DNA from: Synechococcus sp. CS-1329
Lineage (GTDB): Bacteria > Cyanobacteriota > Cyanobacteriia > PCC-6307 > Cyanobiaceae
Direction of reading: 5' to 3'
Length of the DNA: 64,000 bases
Assembly: GCF_025128055.1 (NCBI RefSeq)
Contig: NZ_JAHLYS010000048.1
Span: 1 to 64,000 of the forward strand
Shown here: one piece after another, positions 20,041 through 27,510 of the stretch
Numbering within the stretch: position 1 is the first letter of the stretch
How the letters are laid out: every line of letters starts with the position of its first letter
Translations under genes and position numbers: made by a program
Notes under the pieces: generated by a model
Database searches by the model: none
The model's input: only the letters and a program-made list of their open reading frames with translations
Told to the model about the DNA's origin: nothing

Positions 20041-20070
20041 CCTCAGGTCCTCAGGTCCTCAGGTCCTCAG
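20041..20070. repeat. 8-bp tandem repeat
   Basis: The unit CCTCAGGT is repeated three full times plus six further bases. It sits between the cobW stop and the convergent gene at 20067-20405 and supplies that gene's stop codon. The unit is not a multiple of three, so copy-number change would alter the neighbouring 3' end. Confidence 0.9.
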
Positions 20071-20405
20071 TCCAGCGGGAAGGAGCCCTTGGCACAGAGC
20101 CCGTCCCAGCAAAGGGCGTGGTCATCCCTCCAGCGGCCACTCACCGGCTGCCAGGGGCCGCTGGCGCGACGCATCTCGACACTGCCGCGCCCATCGTGGC
20201 GAAAGACCACCCGCAGGTCCCCAAGGTCGATCTGCCAGCGCTCCCCCACCGACTGCACCGTCATCACACAGGGGTGCCAGGGGCCATCCCCCAGGCGGCA
20301 TTGCACGGGGTAGGCCGGTGGCTCGGCCCCCAGTGCCGTTCGCGCCGCCCAGCCCAACCCCATCGTCAGGACCGCCGCCAGGGCCAGCAGGGGTGGAGCG
20401 CGCAT
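20067..20405 (-). CDS. Secreted hypothetical protein
   Basis: About 112 residues with a clean Sec signal (PPLLALAAVLTMGLGWAARTALGA) and a small mature domain containing three cysteines (VQCRLGDGPWHPCV and LCWDGLCAKG, four in all). The WHPCVMTVQSVGERWQIDLGDLRVVFRHDG pattern, seen here in parts, resembles small periplasmic proteins of picocyanobacteria, but no domain is recognised. TTG 20423 is an alternative start; ATG 20405 gives a better signal peptide. It converges on cobW. Confidence 0.7.
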   Translation of the reverse strand: MRAPPLLALAAVLTMGLGWAARTALGAEPPAYPVQCRLGDGPWHPCVMTVQSVGERWQIDLGDLRVVFRHDGRGSVEMRRASGPWQPVSGRWRDDHALCWDGLCAKGSFPLD

Positions 20406-20503
20406 GGCCCTGGCCTTCTCCAACTCACCCTTTCAAGCTGGATCTGGGCCTGGCGGGAGGGGAACACGGGCTGCCAAGATTTAACAAATGCCTCGGCTCC
20501 CTG

Positions 20504-20785
20504 GTGCCTCGCTTTCACGCCCGTGTGCTGGTCTCCCTGAGGCCCTCGGTTCTCGATCCGGCCGGAGAGGCCACCCGTGCCGCCAGCAATCGCCTGGGGG
20601 TCTCAGGGGTGAGCCGCCTGCGCATCGGCAAGGCGGTGGAACTGGAGATCGAAGCCCCCGATGCCGACACGGCCCGCGCGCGGGTGGAGCTGCTCAGCGA
20701 CCGGTTGCTGGCCAATCCGGTGATCGAGAACTGGGAGCTGGAGCTCAGCGAAATCGCCACCGGCACTGCCGGTCTGTCGGCATGA
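20504..20785 (+). CDS. purS: Phosphoribosylformylglycinamidine synthase subunit PurS
   Basis: Small bridging subunit that lets PurQ deliver ammonia to PurL in the fourth step of purine synthesis. The conserved stretch [20 protein letters not shown] and the C-terminal [14 protein letters not shown] are typical. The reading frame has no ATG at the right place; GTG 20504 ([10 protein letters not shown]) starts exactly where the family begins and gives 93 residues. The stop overlaps purQ as ATGA. Confidence 0.93.
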   Translation: MPRFHARVLVSLRPSVLDPAGEATRAASNRLGVSGVSRLRIGKAVELEIEAPDADTARARVELLSDRLLANPVIENWELELSEIATGTAGLSA

Positions 20786-21435
20786 CCATCGGTGTGGTGG
20801 TCTTCCCCGGCTCCAACTGCGACCGGGACGTGGGCTGGGCGGCCGAGGGCTGCCTGGGTATCCCCACCCGCTTCCTCTGGCATGAGGAGCGCGACCTGGC
20901 CGGTCTCGAGGCTGTCGTGCTGCCCGGTGGCTTCAGCTATGGCGACTACCTCCGCTGTGGCGCCATTGCCCGCTTCGCGCCGGTGCTGGAGGAAGTGGTG
21001 GCGTTTGCCGCCAGGGGAGGGCCCGTGCTGGGCATCTGCAATGGCTTTCAGATTCTCACCGAACTGGGTCTGCTGCCCGGTGCCCTCACCCGCAACAGCC
21101 GCCTTCACTTCGTCTGTGAGCCCACAGCCCTGACGGTGCGCCCAGGCGAGTGCCGCTGGCTCTCCGGCTACGACGAGGCCGAAGTGATCCAGCTGCCGAT
21201 CGCCCATGGCGAAGGCCGCTACCAGTGCGATCCCGCCAGTCTGGAGGCCATGGAGCAGGCCGGCCAGGTGGTGCTGCGCTACGAAGCCAACCCCAACGGT
21301 TCCGTGGGTGATGTGGCGGGGCTGTGCAACTCCACCGGCAATGTGCTTGGCCTGATGCCCCACCCGGAGCGGGCCTGCGACCCCCGCACCGGCGGCCTCG
21401 ACGGTCAGCGCCTGTTCGCCAGCCTGCTGGGCTGA
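20782..21435 (+). CDS. purQ: Phosphoribosylformylglycinamidine synthase subunit PurQ
   Basis: Class I glutamine amidotransferase supplying ammonia for FGAM formation. It begins [16 protein letters not shown]; the [16 protein letters not shown] region, the nucleophile Cys in [11 protein letters not shown] and the C-terminal catalytic His-x-Glu in MPHPERA are all visible. Its 217 residues are normal. ATG 20782 overlaps purS by 4 bp. purL is not in the window. Confidence 0.96.
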   Translation: MTIGVVVFPGSNCDRDVGWAAEGCLGIPTRFLWHEERDLAGLEAVVLPGGFSYGDYLRCGAIARFAPVLEEVVAFAARGGPVLGICNGFQILTELGLLPGALTRNSRLHFVCEPTALTVRPGECRWLSGYDEAEVIQLPIAHGEGRYQCDPASLEAMEQAGQVVLRYEANPNGSVGDVAGLCNSTGNVLGLMPHPERACDPRTGGLDGQRLFASLLG

Positions 21436-21474
21436 GGCGCCGCCCCGTGGTGGGCAGGCAGCAAAGGTGGCCAA

Positions 21475-21499
21475 CAAAAAAGGGGCCCCTGGGGGCCCC
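21475..21499 (-). terminator. Terminator of the peroxiredoxin gene
   Basis: A GGGGCCC / GGGCCCC hairpin on the minus strand is followed by TTTTTT (AAAAAA read on plus at 21476-21481). It lies about 60 bp past the peroxiredoxin stop and also faces the end of purQ, so it may serve both genes, most strongly the minus one. Confidence 0.8.
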
Positions 21500-21557
21500 A
21501 ACGGGGGATCAAGGGTCTGTGGTCCCTGATCACCACCGGCAGATCACGGTCCGCTGA

Positions 21558-22148
21558 TCAGTTGACGGCGGCGAAGAACTCCTTGCTGCCGACGGGATCC
21601 GGCTTCATGGTCTTCTCGCCTGGGGTCCAGTTGGCGGGGCAGACTTCATCGGGGTTGGCCTGGGTGTACTGGAAGGCCTGCAGGACCCGCAGGGTCTCCT
21701 CGACGTTGCGACCCACCCCCAGGTTGTTGATGGTGGCGTGCTGGATCACACCCTCGGGATCGATGATGAACAGGCCGCGCAGGGCCACACCGGCGTCCTC
21801 GTCGAGCACGCTGTAGGCGGAGGCGATCTCCTTCTTGAGATCGGCCACCAGGGGGTAGGCGATGTCACCGAGGCCGCCCTGCTTGCGGTCGGTCTGGATC
21901 CAGGCCAGGTGAGAGAACTGGCTGTCCACGGACACGCCCAGCACTTCGGTGTTGCGGCTGGTGAAATCGCCGAAGCGGTCGCTGAAGGCGGTGATCTCCG
22001 TGGGGCAGACGAAGGTGAAATCGAGGGGGTAGAAGAAGAGCACCACGTACTTGCCGCGGTACTGGGAGAGGGAGACCGTCTGGAACTCCTGGTCGACCAC
22101 AGCGGTGGCCGTGAAATCAGGGGCCTGCAGACCGACGAGCCGGGACAT
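21558..22148 (-). CDS. Typical 2-Cys peroxiredoxin
   Basis: Thiol peroxidase (AhpC/Tsa) that reduces H2O2 and alkyl hydroperoxides, fed by thioredoxin in cyanobacteria and chloroplasts. The peroxidatic Cys48 sits in [13 protein letters not shown] and the resolving Cys in EVCPANW; the 196-residue length, [10 protein letters not shown] (GGLG motif) and C-terminal extension indicate the overoxidation-sensitive type. The C-terminus ends SKEFFAAVN, so the canonical YF motif is replaced by FF. A 6-2-6 palindrome lies 40 bp upstream. Confidence 0.95.
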   Translation of the reverse strand: MSRLVGLQAPDFTATAVVDQEFQTVSLSQYRGKYVVLFFYPLDFTFVCPTEITAFSDRFGDFTSRNTEVLGVSVDSQFSHLAWIQTDRKQGGLGDIAYPLVADLKKEIASAYSVLDEDAGVALRGLFIIDPEGVIQHATINNLGVGRNVEETLRVLQAFQYTQANPDEVCPANWTPGEKTMKPDPVGSKEFFAAVN

Positions 22149-22187
22149 GCTTGTGAAGGGGGTGACGAAGGGGAAAAGACCGGCTCA

Positions 22188-22201
22188 GTCCGAACTCGGA
22201 C
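22188..22201. promoter_or_regulatory. Short palindrome upstream of peroxiredoxin
   Basis: GTCCGA and TCGGAC flank a 2-base centre, in the 165-bp space between the divergent peroxiredoxin and the 22314 gene. It could be an operator for either. No regulator is identified. Confidence 0.3.
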
Positions 22202-22313
22202 CGACTACCAGTTGATACGGCAACAATTTATCACGGAACCCTGGCGGAGCTGCCCTTACGATGCAGGAGGCGACGACGGCTGAGGCCCCGCCCCCTTCCA
22301 CAGCCTTTTTCTG

Positions 22314-22619
22314 ATGTCCTGGGACCCTGTCCTGCTTCGCAAGTACAACAACACCGGTCACTTCCGCCTGCTCAGCCAGCTGCGCAGCGAACTGAAAACC
22401 AGCCCCCTCAACCGGGAGGAACCCGGCGACGAGGATGGTGGCGGCCGCTCCCGCACCGGCACCCTGGTGCGAGCCGTGGATGTGCGCCCCCAGCTCTATG
22501 GCCGCGCCCGTCGCTTTGCCGGCCCGGCTCCGGCACCGAATCTGCCTCCGGCCGCCGCAGACGGGGGCTCCGGCTCCGCCAGCTTCCGCGAGCGCCTCAA
22601 CGCTGTCGAGATGCGCTGA
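22314..22619 (+). CDS. Conserved cyanobacterial hypothetical protein
   Basis: 101 residues starting MSWDPVLLRKYNNTGHFRLL, a conserved opening that I associate with a small picocyanobacterial family, then a helix QLRSELKTSPLNR and a basic, Pro/Gly-rich tail with RVRPQ-like and FRERLNAVEMR segments. It looks like a soluble, basic, partly disordered protein. No function is known. It stands alone between peroxiredoxin (divergent) and tRNA-Met (convergent). Confidence 0.75.
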   Translation: MSWDPVLLRKYNNTGHFRLLSQLRSELKTSPLNREEPGDEDGGGRSRTGTLVRAVDVRPQLYGRARRFAGPAPAPNLPPAAADGGSGSASFRERLNAVEMR

Positions 22620-22645
22620 ACTTCCCCGGCCGGGGCCCGTTCCAA

Positions 22646-22678
22646 CCAAAAACCCCAGGCCTGCAAAGACCTGGGGTT
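22646..22678 (-). terminator. Terminator downstream of tRNA-Met
   Basis: A 9-bp perfect stem AACCCCAGG / CCTGGGGTT with a 10-base loop; on the minus strand it ends in a TTTTTGGTTGG run. It is positioned about 37 bp past the tRNA 3' end and also lies between convergent units, so it may stop the plus-strand gene as well. Confidence 0.8.
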
Positions 22679-22714
22679 GCATGGTGAGTGAACGGGCATT
22701 CACAAGCACCAAAA

Positions 22715-22788
22715 TGGCTCGGGGGAGACTTGAACTCCCGACCTTGGGGTTATGAATCCCACGCTCTAACCAGCTGAGCTACCGAGCC
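22715..22788 (-). tRNA. trnM: tRNA-Met (anticodon CAT)
   Basis: The minus strand folds as a cloverleaf: acceptor GGCTCGG / CCGAGCC, D-arm GCTC...GAGC, anticodon loop TTCATAA giving CAT, and T-arm GGGAG-TTCAAGT-CTCCC, with discriminator A; 74 nt and no encoded CCA. The paired GG start and three-base closing pairs are those of elongator tRNA rather than the initiator. A CAT anticodon could also be the lysidine-modified tRNA-Ile, but body sequence favours Met. The bottom anticodon-stem pair (A-C) is mismatched. Confidence 0.93.
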
Positions 22789-22814
22789 GCTTGTAAGGAC
22801 TTTAAACGATCGGC

Positions 22815-22842
22815 CTCCCTCTCCAGACCTGGGGAGAGGGAG
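22815..22842 (-). terminator. Hairpin downstream of the M23 peptidase gene
   Basis: CTCCCTCTCC and GGAGAGGGAG are perfect 10-bp arms around an 8-base loop, 17 bp past the stop at 22859 on the minus strand and just before tRNA-Met. Only a weak T-rich stretch (GTTTAAAG) follows, so a terminator or a processing hairpin before the tRNA are both possible. Confidence 0.55.
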
Positions 22843-22858
22843 ATGGCAAAGATGGAGA

Positions 22859-23950
22859 TCAGGCCCTGCCGGGGAGGAATTGAAGCGGATTTGCAGCCCC
22901 ACGGCCAGGAGGATGAATCTCGAAATGGAGATGGGGACCGGTGCTGCGCCCGGTGCTGCCCATGGCCGAGATCTGGGTGCCCTGGGACACCTGTTGTCCC
23001 ACCCGCACGAGCACGCGGCTGTTGTGGCCGTAGAGCGACTTGCTGCCGTCAGGATGGCGGATCTCCACCAGATAGCCGTAGCCGCCGTCGTGCCAGCCGG
23101 CATAGGTGACCTGACCGCCCTGGGCCGCCACGATCGGCGTTCCCACATTGCTGGCGATGTCGATGCCCTTGTGCATCCGTCCCCAGCGCCAGCCATAGCC
23201 AGAAGTGAAGACGCCGCGGGCCGGCCAGATCCAGCCACTGCCGATCTGGGGGGGCTCCGTGCGCTGATCACCCGGATTGTTGAAGCCGGGGAGATCGGGC
23301 CAACTCAGGCCACCGCTGCCCACGGGCTTAAGACCCAGCACCATGCGCGAGCGGGTCGAGCCGGCTTTGGACACGCGAATCTGGCTTCCTTCCACGAGGC
23401 GGGCCGCCTCCAGGCCGGGGTTGAGCCGCAACAGGTCCTGGATGCTCAGCTTGTAGCGCTGGGCGAGCTTGACCAGGTTGTCGCCGAAACGCACCACACC
23501 CGTGCTCTCCACAGGCGGGGGCTCCTTCAGGGGAGCCGAGCGACGCAGTTCGCTGGTGTCGAGCGAGGCCAGCTGCTTGGCCGTGGAGGCCTTGGAGGAG
23601 GGCAGCACCAGCCAGTCGCCAGTGCTGAAGGAATGGTCTTCATTGACATCGTTGAGCTTGGCCAGGGGGGTTTCCTGAACCCTCAGCTGACTGGCCAGCT
23701 CCTCAAGACTGATCTCACTGCGAACGCGGACCCAGAGCTTGTCGCGGAACGCGCTGGGAAGGGCGGCAAGAAGCTGAGGCTCGGCCGCCGGAGGCAGTGT
23801 CACCACCTCAGGATCGATCTCGAGGCGCTCAGGCATCGTTTCAAAACCGGGGCGGCGCGCGTCGGCGATGCCGGGGATGGCCCCGGCAGCCACGAGCGAG
23901 AGAACCGGCATGGTCCCCAGCAGCGGCAGGATCAGATGCAAAGGCTTCAT
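22859..23950 (-). CDS. LysM and M23-family metallopeptidase, periplasmic
   Basis: Secreted cell-wall hydrolase or division/envelope factor. It has a Sec signal (LHLILPLLGTMPVLSLVAAGA), two LysM-like segments (one near residue 70-115, and VRFGDNLVKLAQRYKLSIQDLLRLNPGL), then a C-terminal peptidase M23 domain. The zinc ligands are visible: MHKGIDIA (HxxxD) and GPHLHFEI (HxH), so it should be active, unlike degenerate NlpD/EnvC forms. ATG 23950 is chosen because it precedes the signal directly; the frame extends further upstream without family resemblance. Confidence 0.9.
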   Translation of the reverse strand: MKPLHLILPLLGTMPVLSLVAAGAIPGIADARRPGFETMPERLEIDPEVVTLPPAAEPQLLAALPSAFRDKLWVRVRSEISLEELASQLRVQETPLAKLNDVNEDHSFSTGDWLVLPSSKASTAKQLASLDTSELRRSAPLKEPPPVESTGVVRFGDNLVKLAQRYKLSIQDLLRLNPGLEAARLVEGSQIRVSKAGSTRSRMVLGLKPVGSGGLSWPDLPGFNNPGDQRTEPPQIGSGWIWPARGVFTSGYGWRWGRMHKGIDIASNVGTPIVAAQGGQVTYAGWHDGGYGYLVEIRHPDGSKSLYGHNSRVLVRVGQQVSQGTQISAMGSTGRSTGPHLHFEIHPPGRGAANPLQFLPGRA

Positions 23951-24065
23951 GCAGGTATTCACGCGTTGGACAGAGCCCGATGGAGAAGCCACTATCCCCG
24001 GACCGCGCTGAGAGTAGCGGCCTGAACCATCTGGCACAAGTCTTCTTGGGTCAGCCCCTTGATCG

Positions 24066-24581
24066 TCAGGAATGATCTTGCCAGCGGCTGACCACTTCCA
24101 TCCCTGTCTCCAACTGGCGCAGGGCCTCAAACAGCACCACCGCCACCGAGACCGAGAGATTCAAGCTGCGCACCCCGCCGCCGTGGCGCACGGAGCGGGG
24201 CATGGGGATTGTCAGGCGCAGGTCGGCCTGCTCAAGCAACTCCGGCGGCAGGCCGTCGCTCTCCCGCCCGAACAGCAGCCAATCGTCGCGGCGGTAGGTG
24301 CAGTGCTGATAGGGCTGATCGGCCTGACTGCTCAAGGCCAGCAACCGCCCTCCCCGCCGCTGGCGCTCGGCGTGCAGGGCCTCGAAACCGGGATGGACGT
24401 GCAGGGGCACCCAGGGCCAGTAGTCGAGTCCGGCCCGCTTGAGCTGGCGGTCGTCGAGGCTGAACCCCAGCGGCTCGATCAGGTGAAGCTCAGCTCCGGT
24501 GGCGGCGCAGGTGCGGGCCACATTGCCGGTGTTGGGAGGAATCTGGGGCTGGAACAGCACCACCCTGGGCAGGCCGCTCAC
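24066..24581 (-). CDS. trmL: tRNA (cytidine(34)-2'-O)-methyltransferase
   Basis: SPOUT-class enzyme that 2'-O-methylates the wobble base of tRNA-Leu isoacceptors. The knot motifs are PQIPPNTGNVARTCAATGAELHLI split over the N-terminus, LLFGRESDGLP and the C-terminal IPMPRSVRHGGGVRSLNLSVSVAVV segment with the conserved SLNLS. The 171-residue length is slightly over the E. coli enzyme. It overlaps cobU by 4 bp. Confidence 0.93.
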   Translation of the reverse strand: MSGLPRVVLFQPQIPPNTGNVARTCAATGAELHLIEPLGFSLDDRQLKRAGLDYWPWVPLHVHPGFEALHAERQRRGGRLLALSSQADQPYQHCTYRRDDWLLFGRESDGLPPELLEQADLRLTIPMPRSVRHGGGVRSLNLSVSVAVVLFEALRQLETGMEVVSRWQDHS

Positions 24582-25144
24582 AGCTCAGGCACCGGCAGGC
24601 TGAGGGCGCGCAGATCGAGCGCACGGCCCTGGACCACCAGCCAGCTGGCCTGGGCCAGGGGCTGCAGTCGCTGCTGGAGCGCCCCAAGCCGATCCCGGAA
24701 ACGACCGCCGATCGCGGTGGCGGGCACCACGCCCCAACCGACCTCCTCCGTCACCAGCACCTGGGGCGCAGGGCAGTTCAGGAGTGCCTTCAGCAGGCCC
24801 TGTTGGCGGCGTTCCCAGGCCTCGGCATCGAGATCGAGGAAGTGGGCCAGCCAGGTGCCGAGCGAATCGATCAGCAGCTGCTGATCGGAGGATGCGCGGC
24901 CCAGGGCCGCCTCCAGCTCCCCTTGCACCTCCCAGGTGGCCCAGTGGCCGGGACGTCGGCTGCGGTGCAGCTCAAGGCGCTGCTGCCAGGCCTGATCATC
25001 CCCAGCCAGCGCTCCGGTGGCGATGTAGAGCACCGGACGGCCGGCGCGGGCCACCAGATGCTCGGCCCAGCGGCTCTTGCCACTGCGGCTGGGGCCACTC
25101 ACCAGGGTCAGCCCGGCTGCAGCAGGCCGATCAACCACCGCCAT
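24578..25144 (-). CDS. cobU: Adenosylcobinamide kinase / adenosylcobinamide-phosphate guanylyltransferase
   Basis: Activates cobinamide in the nucleotide-loop assembly of cobalamin. P-loop GPSRSGKSRWAEHL near the N-terminus, then the GTP/cobinamide segment LLIDSLGTWLAHFL and VTEEVGWGVVPATAIGGRFRDRLG, characteristic of CobU/CobP. At 188 residues it is full length. Alongside the B12 riboswitch and metH it shows that this organism makes and uses a B12-type cofactor. It overlaps trmL (4 bp) and pxcA (14 bp). Confidence 0.92.
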   Translation of the reverse strand: MAVVDRPAAAGLTLVSGPSRSGKSRWAEHLVARAGRPVLYIATGALAGDDQAWQQRLELHRSRRPGHWATWEVQGELEAALGRASSDQQLLIDSLGTWLAHFLDLDAEAWERRQQGLLKALLNCPAPQVLVTEEVGWGVVPATAIGGRFRDRLGALQQRLQPLAQASWLVVQGRALDLRALSLPVPEL

Positions 25145-26273
25145 TCATGTTGCGCAGGGTGGCCACCGAGGATGGCGACACACGGTTGAGATAGCGGAAG
25201 ATCCAATATTTGAAGATCGTTGCCAGGATCACCGGGAACGTTGCAATAAACAGAAGAATAAAGTTCTCACGCTGCGGCAGTCCCAGGTGATTGGCTACAC
25301 CATCAAGCAATACAGTCCATCCCTCTGGGCTGTGAAAGCCCACAAAGATATCAGTGAACAGAATGATCGCAAAGGCCTTGGCACTGTCACTCAGCCCATA
25401 GACAAGTTCATCGATGAACCCACGCAGCACACGAATTTCCTCCTGACCAAAGACACACACCAAAGCGAAGCCCAGCATGGCGAAGCCATCGGAGATCACG
25501 TTCTTGATGGCCCGGGTGCTCTGGCTGTCCGCCTCCAGCTTCAATTCCTCGGCCCGCAGCGCCAGCGCCTGATGCAGCTCCTCATTGGTGGGCAGCACAG
25601 AGCCCTTGAGCAGGGCATCGAACTCGATCTCCGCCTTGTAGATGCGCAGCTTCTCCACGGCCGCCTCCTCCAGCTGCGGCTTGGTGTAACTCAGAAAAGG
25701 CACATGGGGCGCAAAGCGATCCACCACGGGGGAGATCACAAAGGAGCGGCTGGCCTGCTGCATCAACAGGGGAACCAGCACCAGCAGCAGCAGGATGCGC
25801 AGGGACACCAGTGTGGTGTTGCGCTTGCGCCGGAAGCCCGCCACCACCGTGGCCTCAGCTTCTGGGTCCAGCTGCTGGCGCACCCGCTCCACCGCCCCCA
25901 TCAGGCTGCGGGGAATCAAATCAGGCGAGCGGCTGAAGCTGGCGGTGCTGGAGCGCGAGTCGTAGCGGGCCTCCACCGACTCGATCAGCTGCAGCTGGCG
26001 CTGTTGCTGGGAATCCAGTTCGTGGCGGCGGGGCAGCAGTTGCTCGAGGCTCTCGCGGCAGAGCTGGAGGGCGACCCGAAAGCGGCGCAGCATCTGGCCG
26101 CGCACCTGACGGGGCACGCTCAGCTCCAGGTCGGTGCGCACAGGCCGATCTGCGAAGAACTCGATCTCGATGCTCTGGATCAGCAGGGCGGCCTCGTAGG
26201 CCCGCTCCAGCTGCATCACAAGATCGCTGGAGCGCGCCTTGCCGAACGTACCCATCCAGTCGCGCAGGGCCAT
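25131..26273 (-). CDS. pxcA: Proton extrusion protein PxcA (CemA/Ycf10 family)
   Basis: Cytoplasmic-membrane protein needed for light-induced proton extrusion and CO2/pH homeostasis. The N-terminal half is soluble and Arg/Glu-rich (coiled-coil-like QLERAYEAALLIQSIEIEFFAD); the C-terminal half matches CemA with about four membrane segments (LLLLVLVPLLMQQ, AIKNVISDGFAMLGFALVCVF in part, AKAFAIILFTDIFVGFHSPEGW, FILLFIATFPVILATIFKYWIFRYLNRVSPS in part). The end LNRVSPSSVATLRNMNG is the family's C-terminus. 380 residues, slightly shorter than the Synechocystis protein. Confidence 0.93.
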   Translation of the reverse strand: MALRDWMGTFGKARSSDLVMQLERAYEAALLIQSIEIEFFADRPVRTDLELSVPRQVRGQMLRRFRVALQLCRESLEQLLPRRHELDSQQQRQLQLIESVEARYDSRSSTASFSRSPDLIPRSLMGAVERVRQQLDPEAEATVVAGFRRKRNTTLVSLRILLLLVLVPLLMQQASRSFVISPVVDRFAPHVPFLSYTKPQLEEAAVEKLRIYKAEIEFDALLKGSVLPTNEELHQALALRAEELKLEADSQSTRAIKNVISDGFAMLGFALVCVFGQEEIRVLRGFIDELVYGLSDSAKAFAIILFTDIFVGFHSPEGWTVLLDGVANHLGLPQRENFILLFIATFPVILATIFKYWIFRYLNRVSPSSVATLRNMNGGG

Positions 26274-26279
26274 CGGTGA

Positions 26280-26951
26280 TCAGCGTGAGAAAACCCACCA
26301 GGTGAGCATCGGCACGATGGTGCCCACCGCCAGCAACACGATCACCCACTGGAAGCCGTTGCTGTTGGCGGTCTCCTCCCGGCTGGGAATGTTGCTGACC
26401 AGGGGGGCCGCTGTCTCCTCCAGGGGCGGCCCGGGATCTTCACCGCCGTGAAGCACCGTCACCAGACGGTCGAGGGCATCGAGGGAAGCCTGGCGATAGC
26501 GGGTCCCGAGCCGCAGGGGAACGGCCATGGTGCTGTCGGCGGTGTCGCGCAGCAGCGGAGCCGGCAGTTGCTCCAGCAGATCGGGGCTGGCCACCACCGC
26601 AGCGGTGTTGGTCTGGGCGTCGATCAACACCAGCAGCTCAGACTCATCGTTGGGCTCGGCAATCGCCCAGGCCTCGAGTTCCTGCTCGCCAAGCTCTTCG
26701 AGTTCCAGGCCGTAGTCGAGGCGGGGGACGGTGAGCAGCCGGGCCTGGACGTGATCGCTCTCCAGGTCGGCCAGGCGGTGTTCCAGTTCCGCGGAGGTGG
26801 AGCGACTGAACAGGTCCGCCGCATCGATCAGATGCTGAGAGGCCGGCGGTGTGGGCAGGTCACGCACCCCCACGGCCCAGGCAGGAGCAGCGCTGAGCAG
26901 GGGAATCACCAGGGCGGTGAGCACGGCCAGCAATCGGTTCAGCAGGCGCAC
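26280..26951 (-). CDS. psb32: TPM-domain protein, Psb32-like photosystem II repair factor
   Basis: 223 residues: Sec signal (LAVLTALVIPLLSAAPAWA), a TPM/DUF477 domain starting LIDAADLFSRSTSAELEHRLADLE with the acidic patch NDESELLVLIDAQT, and a C-terminal membrane anchor (WVIVLLAVGTIVPMLTWWVF). Proteins with this layout are Psb32 in cyanobacteria and TLP18.3 in plants, lumen-exposed proteins that protect or help repair photosystem II. It lies 6 bp upstream of pxcA on the same strand. Assignment to Psb32 rests on domain layout. Confidence 0.85.
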   Translation of the reverse strand: MRLLNRLLAVLTALVIPLLSAAPAWAVGVRDLPTPPASQHLIDAADLFSRSTSAELEHRLADLESDHVQARLLTVPRLDYGLELEELGEQELEAWAIAEPNDESELLVLIDAQTNTAAVVASPDLLEQLPAPLLRDTADSTMAVPLRLGTRYRQASLDALDRLVTVLHGGEDPGPPLEETAAPLVSNIPSREETANSNGFQWVIVLLAVGTIVPMLTWWVFSR

Positions 26952-26989
26952 GGGCGGTGGGGTACGGGTCGTTGACTCACAGTTTGCCC

Positions 26990-27397
26990 TCAGCTGGCCA
27001 GGCTGTCGCGGTTGAGGGCCTCAATCGCCGCGAGAATCTGACCGGCCTTACCCCCAGGCAGGTCGAGCTGAACCGCCAGGCTCTGCAGGAAGACCCTCTC
27101 GCTGGCCTGGACCACCCGGTCGCTGTGGACCAGCTGAGCGGCCACCGCCAGGGCCGTTTCGCGCTGTTCGCCGCTCAGGACCGGCACCGCTGCACGCACC
27201 AGCGCCTCCAGCCCCCCCTGGCGCAGCTCAGCCAGCAGGGAATCAAACAGCTCGGCCATGGCCAGATCGGAGAGGTCGGCGTAGGGACTGCGGTATTGCA
27301 GCAGCCCCCGCAGGGCCTTGGCCTCCTCGCGACCGAGGCTGCCGTCACAGGCGACAGCGGCCAGGGCGATGGCGGCAAAGGCCTGACTGACATCCAT
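26990..27397 (-). CDS. TerB-like (tellurite resistance family) protein
   Basis: 135 residues, all helical in look; the opening FAAIALAAVACDGSLGREEAKALRGLL carries the acidic calcium/metal-site pattern of the TerB fold (AVACDG), repeated at AAQLVHSDRVVQASERVFLQ. Such proteins are widespread in cyanobacteria with no known tellurite role. It heads the minus-strand run terB-psb32-pxcA-cobU-trmL and is divergent from the CCB2/4 gene across a 113-bp space holding a strong hairpin. Confidence 0.85.
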   Translation of the reverse strand: MDVSQAFAAIALAAVACDGSLGREEAKALRGLLQYRSPYADLSDLAMAELFDSLLAELRQGGLEALVRAAVPVLSGEQRETALAVAAQLVHSDRVVQASERVFLQSLAVQLDLPGGKAGQILAAIEALNRDSLAS

Positions 27398-27421
27398 GGG
27401 GTGGGGAGCAATGACGGCCCC

Positions 27422-27466
27422 ATTCCAGCAACGGGGCCTGCCAGGGGGCAGGCTGGCCGCTGGAAT
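27422..27466. promoter_or_regulatory. Nested inverted repeat between terB and the CCB gene
   Basis: ATTCCAGC / GCTGGAAT (8 bp, outer) encloses GCCTGCC / GGCAGGC (7 bp, inner) with a 4-base loop, separated by short near-symmetric bulges. The 45-bp structure is located between two divergent start codons, 25 bp from terB and 44 bp from the CCB gene. It could be a shared operator or a leader hairpin; no regulator is identified. Confidence 0.5.
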
Positions 27467-27510
27467 CCGTGTCAGCGTTCACGCTGACGCTCAGCTCTGC
27501 CCTCTCGACC

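Noticed and set aside
22185-22712. Minus-strand open frame of 175 residues
   Set aside because: It is the antisense shadow of the plus-strand gene at 22314-22619; its translation is Gly/Ala/Gln-rich without any domain.
22715-22788. tRNA-Ile2 (lysidine-modified CAT)
   Set aside because: Body and acceptor sequence resemble elongator tRNA-Met more closely; decisive test is a tRNAscan-SE isotype model.
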